DNA from: Symsagittifera roscoffensis
Taxonomy: Eukaryota; Xenacoelomorpha; Acoela; Convolutidae
NCBI RefSeq assembly: GCF_963678635.1
Contig: NC_087063.1
Location: forward strand, 24,188,701-24,252,700
Direction: 5' to 3'
Length of the DNA: 64,000 bases
This document shows, piece after piece, positions 22,230 to 30,870 of the stretch. Below the pieces are notes generated by a model. It was given only the letters and a program-made list of their open reading frames with translations. It was not told the DNA's origin and searched no databases. Position numbers and translations under genes: made by a program. How positions within the stretch are numbered: the stretch's first letter is position 1; each line of letters begins with the position of its first letter.

Positions 22230-23351
22230 TTAGTCGTCGGGGAAAAAACCGTGGGGGAAGATGTCGTGGATTATGTCGGAATTTGTTAGTAACTTTGCTA
22301 GTATGCGAATGATGTTTTTAGTTTGAAGCAGTGGCCAAAGCAATTGAAGTGCTTTAATGGTTTTTAGTTCTTCAGTGCCAACTGCAAAATCATAAGGTGT
22401 GTTTTGGATGAGATTATATAATTTGTCGTTATATTTAGTGTTGTGGATGAATTCTAATATGGGGATTTCTATAGGTTGAACAAATTCATGTGGGATAAGG
22501 AAGGGTCTGGATTCTTCTGCGTTGAAGGTCTTTGTGATGGGACAAAAAATATACATTTGGGTTATGGGATCATAATTGCGAAGAATACCGTGAAGGTTAG
22601 TATCTTTGATGCAATATGTGAAGTTAAGAAAAAATGGTGAAGTGTACTTAGAGTTAATAAATTGAAAACGGTGGTGTGGCTGTCTTGATGGAGTGTGTAG
22701 ATCAAAGTGATTTTGTATGAAGCGATAATATGTATATGTGTGGGTTTGCTTAGTGCGTAACATAATATCGTGTGAGCAGTGCAAATCTCTTTCATGTGGT
22801 GCAAGGAAATGAAAGGTTAGTGAAAATAATTGAAATTTTTCTTTAAAACTTTCGTAAGCTTGTGTGTCAGTTAGTGCTTCAGAAATGATGTGGTCGAATT
22901 TGCGGTCAAATATATTGAGTGTAAATACATATGGTGTTTTGATGAAAAATTTTTCTGTGATTTGTGGGTTAGAGAAACGGTCATCATCTAAAAATTGGTC
23001 TTGGTTAGTTCGGATGATGTTGTGATCGTAATATTCTAGCGTGTATTCATTAGCTCTGGGTGCAGTGTATGTTTTTAGTGACTTTTTATATCCTATATAA
23101 GTAGATTGTCTATGTGTTAATGGTGTGGTGAGTCGATATAGCATATCTTTATGTCTTTCTATATCGATGTGAGTATTAGATAAAGGTAGGCAAAGGGGGT
23201 TAGTAAAATGATAATATGATGTCCATTGAAGTGTAGGCATTAAAACGTGTTCATCTACAAAACTGCGTGTGTTCTTAGTGTCGTTAGGGGTGTTCAAAGT
23301 ATACTGTGGAAATGAAGGTGGGGTGATGGCTAAAAAATCTTTCGTGTTCAC
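22230..23351 (-). CDS. Last retroelement ORF, 373 aa, unknown function
   Basis: An uninterrupted 373-codon ORF overlaps the end of the preceding ORF (23284-24012) by 68 bases in another frame. It has no signal peptide and no long hydrophobic segment. The middle (about residues 130-270) is rich in aromatic residues and alternates short hydrophobic and polar blocks (PYVFTLNIF, FSLTFHFL, YTYYRFIQNH, FQFINSKYTSPFFLNFTY, QMYIFCPITKTF), the look of a beta-sheet domain. The same part is conserved in copy A at 7073-7573, supporting selection on the protein. A jelly-roll capsid-like fold is one guess, with weak support. It lies between env and the 3' LTR, where accessory genes of complex retroelements sit. 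Confidence 0.7.
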   Translation of the reverse strand: MNTKDFLAITPPSFPQYTLNTPNDTKNTRSFVDEHVLMPTLQWTSYYHFTNPLCLPLSNTHIDIERHKDMLYRLTTPLTHRQSTYIGYKKSLKTYTAPRANEYTLEYYDHNIIRTNQDQFLDDDRFSNPQITEKFFIKTPYVFTLNIFDRKFDHIISEALTDTQAYESFKEKFQLFSLTFHFLAPHERDLHCSHDIMLRTKQTHTYTYYRFIQNHFDLHTPSRQPHHRFQFINSKYTSPFFLNFTYCIKDTNLHGILRNYDPITQMYIFCPITKTFNAEESRPFLIPHEFVQPIEIPILEFIHNTKYNDKLYNLIQNTPYDFAVGTEELKTIKALQLLWPLLQTKNIIRILAKLLTNSDIIHDIFPHGFFPDD

Positions 23352-24012
23352 GGGCTGTTCCTGGTTTTGTTGGAAATGGATGGTTCGGGAATTTTCTTTT
23401 AAAAGTGCGATAAGCTCTATTAGTGCTATTTGATGATTCGGTGGATGTGGAGGATGGTGCTAATGATGCGGTATAAGCTGAAGAGGGTGTAGGGGTAGGT
23501 GGGTTTGATGATTCTATTGTAGATGAAATCTGATTTATAGTGGAATGTTCAAGGTGGAAGGGTTGTTGTTGTAGGGTGATAAAATTATCTAGTTCCTGGG
23601 AGATTTGGGGAGTATCTGGAGAATTGGATGATCGGTCTGAATGAAATGAAGAGTAGGTTGGGGTGACTTGTGAAGCATAAGAGGGTGTAGAAATCGATGG
23701 GAGTGGGTTATTTGGCGGGATTGGTTGAAAAGGGGGTTTTGAAAAAACTGAGGAGTTGGTTTGAAAATTATTGGATGGCGATGGTTCAGAGTCTGCAAAT
23801 TCATCAGGGGTTTCAATATCTGGGTTATTGAGTTGTGATGTGGAGTATAAAACTGAGATGTGTGAATTAGTATCGGAATTCATGCCTGATGTTACATTAC
23901 TGGTTGGGAAATCGGGTGGTGGGAAAGCAAAAAGTGGTATTATTGTAATTGGAGTGGTGAGGTTGGTTGGATGGGAATTTGAACGGTGTAGGGATCCAAG
24001 TTGTCGACTCAT
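23284..24012 (-). CDS. Ser/Pro/Thr-rich retroelement ORF, 242 aa, unknown function
   Basis: The ATG at 24012 has an in-frame TAG three codons upstream, so this start is well defined. It overlaps the stop of a small upstream ORF as ATGA. The product is low-complexity: Ser, Pro and Thr dominate residues 40-200, with a basic patch near the end (TFKRKFPNH). Much of it is probably disordered. No domain is recognised. Its 3' end overlaps the next ORF by 68 bases, so the two may be expressed from one transcript by reinitiation, or could once have been one protein. Confidence 0.55.
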   Translation of the reverse strand: MSRQLGSLHRSNSHPTNLTTPITIIPLFAFPPPDFPTSNVTSGMNSDTNSHISVLYSTSQLNNPDIETPDEFADSEPSPSNNFQTNSSVFSKPPFQPIPPNNPLPSISTPSYASQVTPTYSSFHSDRSSNSPDTPQISQELDNFITLQQQPFHLEHSTINQISSTIESSNPPTPTPSSAYTASLAPSSTSTESSNSTNRAYRTFKRKFPNHPFPTKPGTAREHERFFSHHPTFISTVYFEHP

Positions 24013-24113
24013 CGTGGGCTAAAAAAATTATTATTTTGAGACTGAAAAGCGGTGGTATGGGGTTGTTCTATAATTTGTTCATATGTATTTTCATCTAGTG
24101 GATGGTGTGTCAT
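24009..24113 (-). CDS. Small ORF with ATGA overlap, 34 codons
   Basis: This frame is open from within the C-terminal part of env (no stop back to about 24395) and has its only ATG at 24113. It ends in a TGA that overlaps the ATG of the 242-aa ORF. It may be a reinitiation feeder or the tail of a longer product made by frameshift or splicing. The upstream part has no ATG, so its expression is uncertain. Confidence 0.3.
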   Translation of the reverse strand: MTHHPLDENTYEQIIEQPHTTAFQSQNNNFFSPR

Positions 24114-24256
24114 TATATGTTGAATGGGACTTTGTGATATGGTTGTTCTAAAATTTGGATTATGTGTTATTGCTAAATTTCGAAAATTTCGTGGGACTAG
24201 TGATAGTGGATGGTTATGTGGTAGGGGTGGTAACTGTGGTGCTGTAGGCGTTATGT

Positions 24257-25537
24257 CTACATTGTTATGTTCTTCTTCGTATGTGTTCTGTCTTGTTGTA
24301 ATTTTTTGTTGTATTCTTTTATTTGTGCGTCTAAAAGAATTTTGTTTATTAATGATGACAAAATTCCAAAAAATCCTGCAAATAGTATGCGTGCTACACT
24401 TGCTTGTCTATTTATTTGTGTGTGTATAGCGCATGTATTATAGATTCCTTTTAAAAGCGAAAAAAGAAATCCTATAAAATTAAACATTGCGTATAAAATA
24501 GTTAATTTTTCTAAGATGTAGTAGGGCCATCCTAGAAAATCGAGAATTTCATTTTTTAGTGTAACAAAGCTAAAAATATTTATAGGTGAAATCTCTTGTG
24601 GTCTATATTTTTCACCGTTTAGATATATATAGTCCTTAATGTCTTTAAAATATCCGCTATAGTCTTGTGTATAAATATCTGCAAATCCTGCGGTTTCGGC
24701 AAGTTTGCGTAAGTTTTGGTCAATTGATTGTCTTTGTATAGTGTCCATTTGTGTTAATAATTCTTGGAATTGTTGTGTTCTAATGTGATGTTGGATATCG
24801 GATTTTGAATATATTCCAATTGATTGTAGGTCAATATTTGGGTTTCGAGCAATAGCTCTGATGCTTTCAGGTGAAAATTTTTTGAGTGATTGCATTAAAG
24901 TGGGATATGGGGTAAGAAGGTAATATTTATCTTCATCAGGGTTCAGTTGAACTACATTGTGGCTATTTTCTGATCCACATGGGACTGCGGTATCCCAAAA
25001 ATAGGTTCGTCTTGAAAGCGTGTCAACGAAATGTACTTTATTCTTATAAAAGATAGGGATTCTTTTATAGCATCGTTTATCTTCAAAAACATATAGTGGT
25101 GATACTTTTTTGGTACAGGTATAAAACCATAAAATGTTTCCTTCATAGTCTAAAAAATTTGATCTATTTCCTGATAGTAGATATCCTGCGTAGGGTATTT
25201 TTAATACTGCTAGTGCAAGTGATTGTAGGATTTGTGTCCTTTCTAATTCGCATAGCTGGTGAAGTGTTTCTAATTCAGAGAGTGACATTTCTTGAAAAAT
25301 TCGGCTAATTGTGTAGTCTAATTTCATATCTAGGTGAATATCATAGTGGATGTTACCGAAATATGTACTATTCATTGGTGATAGTTCTTGTAAACGTGTG
25401 CTTCTAGTGTTATGGGGCTTTAGATGTCCACCAGGTTGACTTTTACTTTTTTGAAAATCAACTGGTATATATGATGTTCCTTCATTTATGGGGTGACTTG
25501 TGGCGTATGGGTCGATTTTTACTTTTCCAGTGGTCAT
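24257..25537 (-). CDS. env: Envelope glycoprotein, C-terminal part (426 codons)
   Basis: It is in the same frame as the upstream part at 25574-26626, from which a single TAA (25574-25576) separates it. Features are a cysteine-containing core with CYKRIPIFY and a later VPCG, an ordered DEDKYYLL-type segment, a helical stretch, a long hydrophobic segment (about residues 340-370, probable transmembrane) and a second hydrophobic stretch near 385-405, then a Lys-rich tail. The spacing around the CY..iP and PC cysteines reminds me of glycoproteins of chuviruses and related mononega-like viruses, which have been captured by LTR retroelements of several invertebrates. That assignment is from memory of the family pattern. 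It would act in membrane fusion and cell-to-cell transfer. Confidence 0.6.
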   Translation of the reverse strand: MTTGKVKIDPYATSHPINEGTSYIPVDFQKSKSQPGGHLKPHNTRSTRLQELSPMNSTYFGNIHYDIHLDMKLDYTISRIFQEMSLSELETLHQLCELERTQILQSLALAVLKIPYAGYLLSGNRSNFLDYEGNILWFYTCTKKVSPLYVFEDKRCYKRIPIFYKNKVHFVDTLSRRTYFWDTAVPCGSENSHNVVQLNPDEDKYYLLTPYPTLMQSLKKFSPESIRAIARNPNIDLQSIGIYSKSDIQHHIRTQQFQELLTQMDTIQRQSIDQNLRKLAETAGFADIYTQDYSGYFKDIKDYIYLNGEKYRPQEISPINIFSFVTLKNEILDFLGWPYYILEKLTILYAMFNFIGFLFSLLKGIYNTCAIHTQINRQASVARILFAGFFGILSSLINKILLDAQIKEYNKKLQQDRTHTKKNITM

Positions 25538-25573
25538 GTCGAATCCTTTTTCGTATTCAACTAATATCTCGGA

Positions 25574-26626
25574 TTATTGTGTTTTGTGAAGTGGATTTCT
25601 GTATTTACATGCAAGTTCTGTTTCTTGATATATTTGAAAACGTGTCAATTTATTTTCTATATTGTGTATGTTTCTAAAATTTGAACTTTGTTTTCGTGAT
25701 GGATGGATTTGTTCATATGGAATTGATTGTATAAAATATTTTTCGTGAAATTTTATCATACGAGCATGTATTTTTGCTACTTGAAATGTTGTACATGTGT
25801 CTTCGGGGAACCAAACAATTGTTGCTTGTGTTCGTGTTGTAGGGTCACAATAGCCTTGATCGTTTTTACAAGGTAATCTAATTCCTTGATAGATCATGGT
25901 GTTGTCAGATAAATCGCGTGTGAGTTGTATTTTTTCGAGTTGTATTTTCCAATCGAAAAACATGATTTCTTGATATCCTTTATTTTTTGTGTCTGCTTTG
26001 CAGTTTGATGGGTCATTTATACCAATGTGTGGTATCCAGTGTTTATCGTGTATGTCATAAGTTAATCTTCCGTGTGCGCCATTGTATGGGTATTTTTCAT
26101 CTAATTTTATATGTCCTTGATATCTTTCAAGTTCTGCTTGATGTACAGAATCTGAAAAAACTTGGAAATTTACTAATTTTCTATCTGTGTTTTTATTTCT
26201 TGTGATATTGAGTCTTAGTAACTCGTTTTTACAATCTTCGGGATTGAGATGTAAAAGTCGTTCGATATTACTCTGGTAGAATGATTCGTGGTCAAGTCGG
26301 TTTTTATTTCCATTTGAGACTTGTGAACAATGTACTTTCTTTTCAGAAAATGTTGCTGTGAATTTATATCCTATAACTGTTGTTGCTCGGGCTTTTGAAT
26401 AAAGTGTCGCTATTACATTTGTTGTTTCTATGGCTTGTGGTTCTGTTTCGCATTGTGATACTTGATTTATTGCATATTTGTGTAATGTTTTTTGTTCGTT
26501 TTCTTCACAATCGTAATGTGTTACTAATAAATCTTGGGGTCCTGTGCGGGGGGAAGGGTTTATGTTTTCATTTGATGTTATTAGAAAAAGAAGTTGGAGA
26601 AAAATAAAAATTTTTAGAATATACAT
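25574..26626 (-). CDS. env: Envelope glycoprotein, N-terminal part with signal peptide (350 codons, ends at an in-frame stop)
   Basis: The start at 26626 gives a clear signal peptide (hydrophobic residues 2-18, then polar). The chain that follows has several cysteines, potential N-glycosylation sites and a conserved-looking WFPEDTC segment near residue 275. It ends at TAA 25574-25576, after which the same frame continues open for more than 430 codons, so the stop is probably a private mutation of this copy. Its ATG lies 13 bases before the stop of the preceding Ser/Thr/Pro-rich ORF. No other env copy is available here for comparison, so natural readthrough cannot be excluded. Confidence 0.6.
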   Translation of the reverse strand: MYILKIFIFLQLLFLITSNENINPSPRTGPQDLLVTHYDCEENEQKTLHKYAINQVSQCETEPQAIETTNVIATLYSKARATTVIGYKFTATFSEKKVHCSQVSNGNKNRLDHESFYQSNIERLLHLNPEDCKNELLRLNITRNKNTDRKLVNFQVFSDSVHQAELERYQGHIKLDEKYPYNGAHGRLTYDIHDKHWIPHIGINDPSNCKADTKNKGYQEIMFFDWKIQLEKIQLTRDLSDNTMIYQGIRLPCKNDQGYCDPTTRTQATIVWFPEDTCTTFQVAKIHARMIKFHEKYFIQSIPYEQIHPSRKQSSNFRNIHNIENKLTRFQIYQETELACKYRNPLHKTQ

Positions 26627-27789
26627 GTGTATGACAATCCTGAGTATGGGTTATAAAATGTGATGTAACCAATTGTCTTTTTGGTATATCTGTCGTATTT
26701 GTATATCACTTCAGTTGTTATAAACGGTGGTGGTAGGGATTGAGCTGTTATATTTGGTGGGTTTAATGGATAGGGATGTTGAGTAATGTTGTTTAATTTA
26801 ACCGTGATTTCGAATTTTAATTGTAGATTATTTTGTTGGAGTATTTGGATGTTATGATCACGAATGTCTTCGTGAATGTCTTGTCTATATTGTAGTCTAT
26901 TTAGTGCCCAGTTGTGGAGTCGGTTACTTTCAGGGTGCTGTCCAAATAATGGTGGAGGTGCTGTGAATGTATTCCAGTCTAGTCTTAAAGGAATATTTGT
27001 TGATGATTGTTCTCGATATCTAGCGTCGAGGTTATTTGGGAAATTTAAGTTAAAAGGCGGTGGTGAAATCTGACTGATTGATGGTGTTGATGGTAGTGAT
27101 AATGTTTCTGATAGTGATGAGGATGTTGTCGTATCCGTAGAAATATCTATTGGATCATTGATTAAATTTGGTTCACCTTGTGTGAATGAATGTGTTGTCC
27201 AATATGGTAGTCGTGATGTTTGGTTTGTAGGGTTAAAGGGATTTTCACGTATTTGTTCAGATGTTGGTGTTGAACCTAAGTAATCTGAGGGTAGGCTTGA
27301 GGTGCTACGTTGTGAAAGAAGCGTAGGGGTTTCTGGTAATATACCGATGGGGTTTTCTGGAGTACTTTGTGATGAGGATTGAGGTATATCAAAATGAACT
27401 CGGGGAGTTTGAAAATTTCTGTTTCGTCGAGGATGTATAATTTGTCTATTTATTTCGACTGTATTTTGGTTTTGACTAGGATTTCGTATTCTACTTAATT
27501 CTTGTGGTAGTGTTGGGTATAAGTTATATGTTGGTTCGCTTAAAGGTGCTTGTCGTTGAACTGGTTCTAGCGGTTCAGATGAGCGAGCGTGTCGTTCTTC
27601 AAAGGTATATGGGTTATCTTGAAAAGAAATTCGTGTGGATGTTTGGGGGTTTTGGGTATTTGAAGATGGTGTTGGGTTATCTTGGGATGATGTCGGTGAA
27701 GACTGACTGAGTGATTGTTGGTTAGCAATTTTTGATGGCTTTTTATTTATTCTTTTAGTGGAAAAATTTATGTTTATTATAATATTCTT
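26614..27789 (-). CDS. Ser/Thr/Pro-rich retroelement ORF with no ATG (about 390 codons)
   Basis: Reading the minus strand by hand gives a frame open from 27789 to TAA at 26614-26616. I found no methionine codon in it, so ATG-based ORF searches miss it. The first two thirds are rich in Ser, Thr, Pro, Gln and Asn (disordered-looking). The last 130 residues are less biased (NTFTAPPPLFGQHPE, LQYRQDIHEDIRDHN, TIGYITFYNPYSG). It overlaps the 62-codon hydrophobic ORF by 35 bases in another frame and runs 13 bases past the env ATG. A frame of this length in AT-rich DNA argues for coding. It would need frameshifting, splicing onto an upstream ATG, or a non-ATG start. Confidence 0.6.
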   Translation of the reverse strand, partial: KNIIININFSTKRINKKPSKIANQQSLSQSSPTSSQDNPTPSSNTQNPQTSTRISFQDNPYTFEERHARSSEPLEPVQRQAPLSEPTYNLYPTLPQELSRIRNPSQNQNTVEINRQIIHPRRNRNFQTPRVHFDIPQSSSQSTPENPIGILPETPTLLSQRSTSSLPSDYLGSTPTSEQIRENPFNPTNQTSRLPYWTTHSFTQGEPNLINDPIDISTDTTTSSSLSETLSLPSTPSISQISPPPFNLNFPNNLDARYREQSSTNIPLRLDWNTFTAPPPLFGQHPESNRLHNWALNRLQYRQDIHEDIRDHNIQILQQNNLQLKFEITVKLNNITQHPYPLNPPNITAQSLPPPFITTEVIYKYDRYTKKTIGYITFYNPYSGLSYTCIF

Positions 27790-27943
27790 CTAGAAAAAGA
27801 ATTAGGAGGATTGTTGCTAGGGTGAATGTGATGATTGCATTCTTTATACATTTGCATATTGTCAAGATGAGGGATGATAGAAATGTTATAAAAACTACAA
27901 ATAGTAAAAAAATATCTGTTCTATTAAAGATTGTTCGTATCAT
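27755..27943 (-). CDS. Small hydrophobic ORF 2 (62 aa)
   Basis: The ATG at 27943 overlaps the stop of the preceding small ORF as ATGA. The product has two hydrophobic segments (about residues 11-30 and 36-53) split by a short KCIKN turn, and a charged end. Size and layout are like a viroporin or small hydrophobic protein of enveloped viruses, but there is no sequence match to cite. The next ORF (26614-27789) overlaps its 3' end. Confidence 0.45.
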   Translation of the reverse strand: MIRTIFNRTDIFLLFVVFITFLSSLILTICKCIKNAIITFTLATILLILFLEEYYNKHKFFH

Positions 27944-28170
27944 TTAGATAAGTTTTGTGAATCGTACCTGTGGATATAGTCAATAGCTTTTGAAAGCTGG
28001 AGGTATAGTTCAAATATGGAATAGAAAATTAAAAAAATATTGCAAAAAATGATTAAGATTATTACAAAAGATTCAAAGGTATCAAAAAGAAATATGATTA
28101 AAAGTTTAAATATCGTTAAAAAGTTTATGAAAATGTTGAGTATTAAGTTAACTGGTCGAGAGAAGAGCAT
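27940..28170 (-). CDS. Small hydrophobic ORF 1 (76 aa)
   Basis: The ATG at 28170 is preceded immediately by an in-frame TAA, fixing the start. Residues 8-60 are almost wholly hydrophobic with two probable membrane spans, followed by a polar tail. It ends with an ATGA overlap into the next small ORF. It lies between integrase and env, where accessory genes would be expressed from spliced RNA. Function unknown. Confidence 0.45.
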   Translation of the reverse strand: MLFSRPVNLILNIFINFLTIFKLLIIFLFDTFESFVIILIIFCNIFLIFYSIFELYLQLSKAIDYIHRYDSQNLSK

Positions 28171-28745
28171 TTAAGAAATGGCTTCTCGATCGAATATTTT
28201 TTGTTGTTTGAGGCAAATTTCAAGTGTGGTCGGATTAATTATTGGTTTTTTAACAAGTGGGTGGAGTTTTGTGAAAAATTGTTGGGGGCGAATTTTATGG
28301 TGATCGGGAGGTCTTCTTTGTCTTTATTTTTATTTGTCAAGTGATCTGGGGTATTTTTGAGATTTTTATACTTTAGGCTAATTAAATTGGTCGTTCTTTT
28401 ACTTTAGGCTAATTTAACATATTTGTTTGGGGGGTATTTGAGATCGGAGTTGGGGAAATATTGTTGATCTTTGGGTTATTAGATAAGGGAGGGTTATGAT
28501 ATTATGGTGGTATTTATTTTAGTTGTCAAGTTGGAGTGGTTTGCTTATTTTTGACCTGGAGGTCGTAAAGTTATAGTTATAGATATGCCTGGAGTTTAAT
28601 ATCGTTCGTCTAGTTGGAAGGTGACGGATTGGATGAATCCTATTGGCTAATTTTGAACTAGAGTCGTTGCTTGTTTGTCAGCATGTTATTTTGAAAAATG
28701 AAAGTTCAAACTATTTCAGAGGTGCAAAGATTATGAAAAATAAAA
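28171..28745 (-). other. Non-coding stretch between integrase and the small hydrophobic ORFs
   Basis: No ORF that I can support lies here. Two near-identical words (TACTTTAGGCTAATT) occur at about 28368 and 28400. A splice acceptor for subgenomic env RNA would be expected in this area, but none can be singled out. Confidence 0.4.
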
Positions 28746-28997
28746 TTAAAGCTGTTTTTGAAATTCGACTTTCTTTAATATTTTAGACTGTGGAACGAAT
28801 GTTTTATAGTTTTTACGTGGTTGATTTCTAAGTCGTGATGACTCTCTATGTTCTGATTTGTCGATTTGTTCTTGGGGTATTATTTTTTCTGTCAATTTTC
28901 TATTTTTTTTTCTTTTTGAGGTATATTTTGATTTAGCTTTTTTGTATTGTTTTTTGTTGTGGTTGATTTTTGTTTTGGTTTTCGTGATGAATGTCAT
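28746..28997 (-). CDS. Small Lys/Arg-rich ORF overlapping the integrase end (83 aa)
   Basis: The frame starts inside the last codons of the integrase ORF and is very basic throughout (KKAKSKYTSKRKKNRKL). It might be the frameshifted tail of integrase or a small nucleic-acid-binding protein. The compositional bias makes a chance ORF possible. Confidence 0.3.
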   Translation of the reverse strand: MTFITKTKTKINHNKKQYKKAKSKYTSKRKKNRKLTEKIIPQEQIDKSEHRESSRLRNQPRKNYKTFVPQSKILKKVEFQKQL

Positions 28998-30870
28998 GTT
29001 GTTCTTTTGTTTTATTCTCCGTATATGGTAGGGTATTTTGAATAACTTTTAAAGCTGTGAAAGAATATAATTGAGTTAGTTCGCGTAGTGCGTATTCTTT
29101 TGGGTAATAAGGTAATAGGTTGTTTCGGTGTTGAACAATTTCTTTTTTGTTTGAGTCGGTAATTTTATATGTGACATCAGTGGGTTTGGCAATTATTTGG
29201 TATGGTCCTTTTCGAAGGGGTTGTAATTTTTTAGAGATTCCTTTTTCAGTGTTAAAATTGGGTATTAAAACAAATGTTTCAATTTTTAAATCGGAGGCTG
29301 GTGTAAAGCGTGAATTTATTTGTTCATTAATGTTTTGTCTTTGTAACAACTTTTTTGTTACTTTTTGGTAAATTTCATTGTGTTTTTTATCTCTGTTTAA
29401 AATCCATTCGGTGTGTGTACCGGAGGCTAATTTAAGAATTTGTGGGTGATGAAAATGATCTTCATCGTGTGTATGTAAAGGTAAGTTGTAACAAATTGAT
29501 TCTTTATTCGGTTGACAATAACTTTGTGCATTTTTATGAGAGTTTGCTGTAAACATAATTGGTTTGCGTGGCTTTTGATTAAAAACCATTTCATATGGTG
29601 ACATTCCTAGAGTTGTCGTGATTTGTGAATTGTATGCTAAGGGAAATAGTTTTACATCTGCTGACCATTCAGTGTATTTTGTGTCATTTCCATTGATGAT
29701 ACATCTAAGATATTCTTGTAGTGAACGGTTCATACCTTCGACTAAGCCGTTTGTCCAAGGTGCATGAGATGTACGTGGTTTGTGTTTGATGTTATATAAA
29801 TGACATAATGTGATGATTTCGTTATTTATGAATTCTGTACCGTTGTCTGTAACTAAAATTTCTGGTAGTCCGAATTTGGCTATCCAGTGTTCATAGAGTG
29901 TTGTGTAAGCGTAATAAGCGTTACAATGTGGTACTGGGTTAAGTGCTACATAATGTGTAAACGCGTCAACAATTACCATAATGTAGGAGTTTCCTTCGGA
30001 TGAGGGTGAAATTGGTCCTTTTGTATCAAATGAAATACGGTGGTTAAAGTACAAACTTTGTCCTTTAAAATCTTGTTTTTGTGCTATTTGTTTTTGATTT
30101 GGATAAGGTTTATTTAGCTGACATACTATACAATCATTGCATAGTACTTTTATCCAAATTGGTGCATTTGGAAAATAAAAGTTTTGTATGAAATTTGAAT
30201 ATGTTTTCTCTGATCCAGAGTGTCCTTTAATGTTTTGCGTATGTGAAATATTAAAAGCTATAAGAATCATACTTAGAGGGAGACAGGGAACTGTAGATTC
30301 ATTTAATTGGTATTCTAGAAGGTCTGTGTTTTCGTTAATTGTTGTATTATTAAATTTTCGAAAATATCTGAGGAGTGTTTTATTTCCTAAAATAGTTGTA
30401 TCTGCCTTGACGGGTTTGGTTTTATATTTGTGCCATGATTTTAGTTGTCTAATTACTGGGTCAAGATTTTGATATTGTTTCAAAGTATTAATTGTAATTT
30501 TATCTGTTGGGGGGAGAAAAATGTTTTCAATTTCTAATTTAGATAAAGGAATTGTATCAAGTGGGTCATGGAGGTCAAAAACTTGATTTATTGTGTATTT
30601 TGAATCGTTTGTTTGTGGTCCTGATAAATTAGTTTTATCAGTTAGATTTTCTTTTTCAATTAATGGAAAAAGGTCTTTTTTATGCGAGTGTTGTTTTACT
30701 CTCTTTTGTTGGGTGTTATTTTTTATCCATTGTGAGTATGGAATTGGTTTGAAAGTTGATGTTCCAAGCAGATCAACTTCGTAGTGGTTATTTTGGCAAT
30801 CTAAATAAAGTGGGAAGTGTTGTAGATTGTTTATCTGTGATTGTTCAACGTCAGTTTTTACTGCGTTTTT
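28933..30870 (-). CDS. pol: Integrase (C-terminal part of pol)
   Basis: The frame is open from 30870, where it overlaps the RNase H end in another frame; the first usual start codon would be the TTG at 30483. Zinc-binding H..H..C..C lies before the core (HTQNIKGHSG to CNDCIVC). The catalytic triad is visible as D in SFDTKGP, D in VTDNGTEF and E in GLVEGMNRS. A GPY/F motif (LRKGPYQI) with HRNNLLPYYP follows, as in Ty3/Gypsy integrases. The domain itself is intact. Connection to RNase H requires a one-base shift in an A-run near 30868, most simply an indel in this copy. Confidence 0.85.
   Translation of the reverse strand, partial: KNAVKTDVEQSQINNLQHFPLYLDCQNNHYEVDLLGTSTFKPIPYSQWIKNNTQQKRVKQHSHKKDLFPLIEKENLTDKTNLSGPQTNDSKYTINQVFDLHDPLDTIPLSKLEIENIFLPPTDKITINTLKQYQNLDPVIRQLKSWHKYKTKPVKADTTILGNKTLLRYFRKFNNTTINENTDLLEYQLNESTVPCLPLSMILIAFNISHTQNIKGHSGSEKTYSNFIQNFYFPNAPIWIKVLCNDCIVCQLNKPYPNQKQIAQKQDFKGQSLYFNHRISFDTKGPISPSSEGNSYIMVIVDAFTHYVALNPVPHCNAYYAYTTLYEHWIAKFGLPEILVTDNGTEFINNEIITLCHLYNIKHKPRTSHAPWTNGLVEGMNRSLQEYLRCIINGNDTKYTEWSADVKLFPLAYNSQITTTLGMSPYEMVFNQKPRKPIMFTANSHKNAQSYCQPNKESICYNLPLHTHDEDHFHHPQILKLASGTHTEWILNRDKKHNEIYQKVTKKLLQRQNINEQINSRFTPASDLKIETFVLIPNFNTEKGISKKLQPLRKGPYQIIAKPTDVTYKITDSNKKEIVQHRNNLLPYYPKEYALRELTQLYSFTALKVIQNTLPYTENKTKEQHDIHHENQNKNQPQQKTIQKS

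Noticed and set aside
27745-27765. Classical -1 slippery heptamer (AAATTTT) between the hydrophobic ORF and the ATG-less ORF
   Set aside because: The heptamer is not in the required phase, and the needed shift is +1, not -1.
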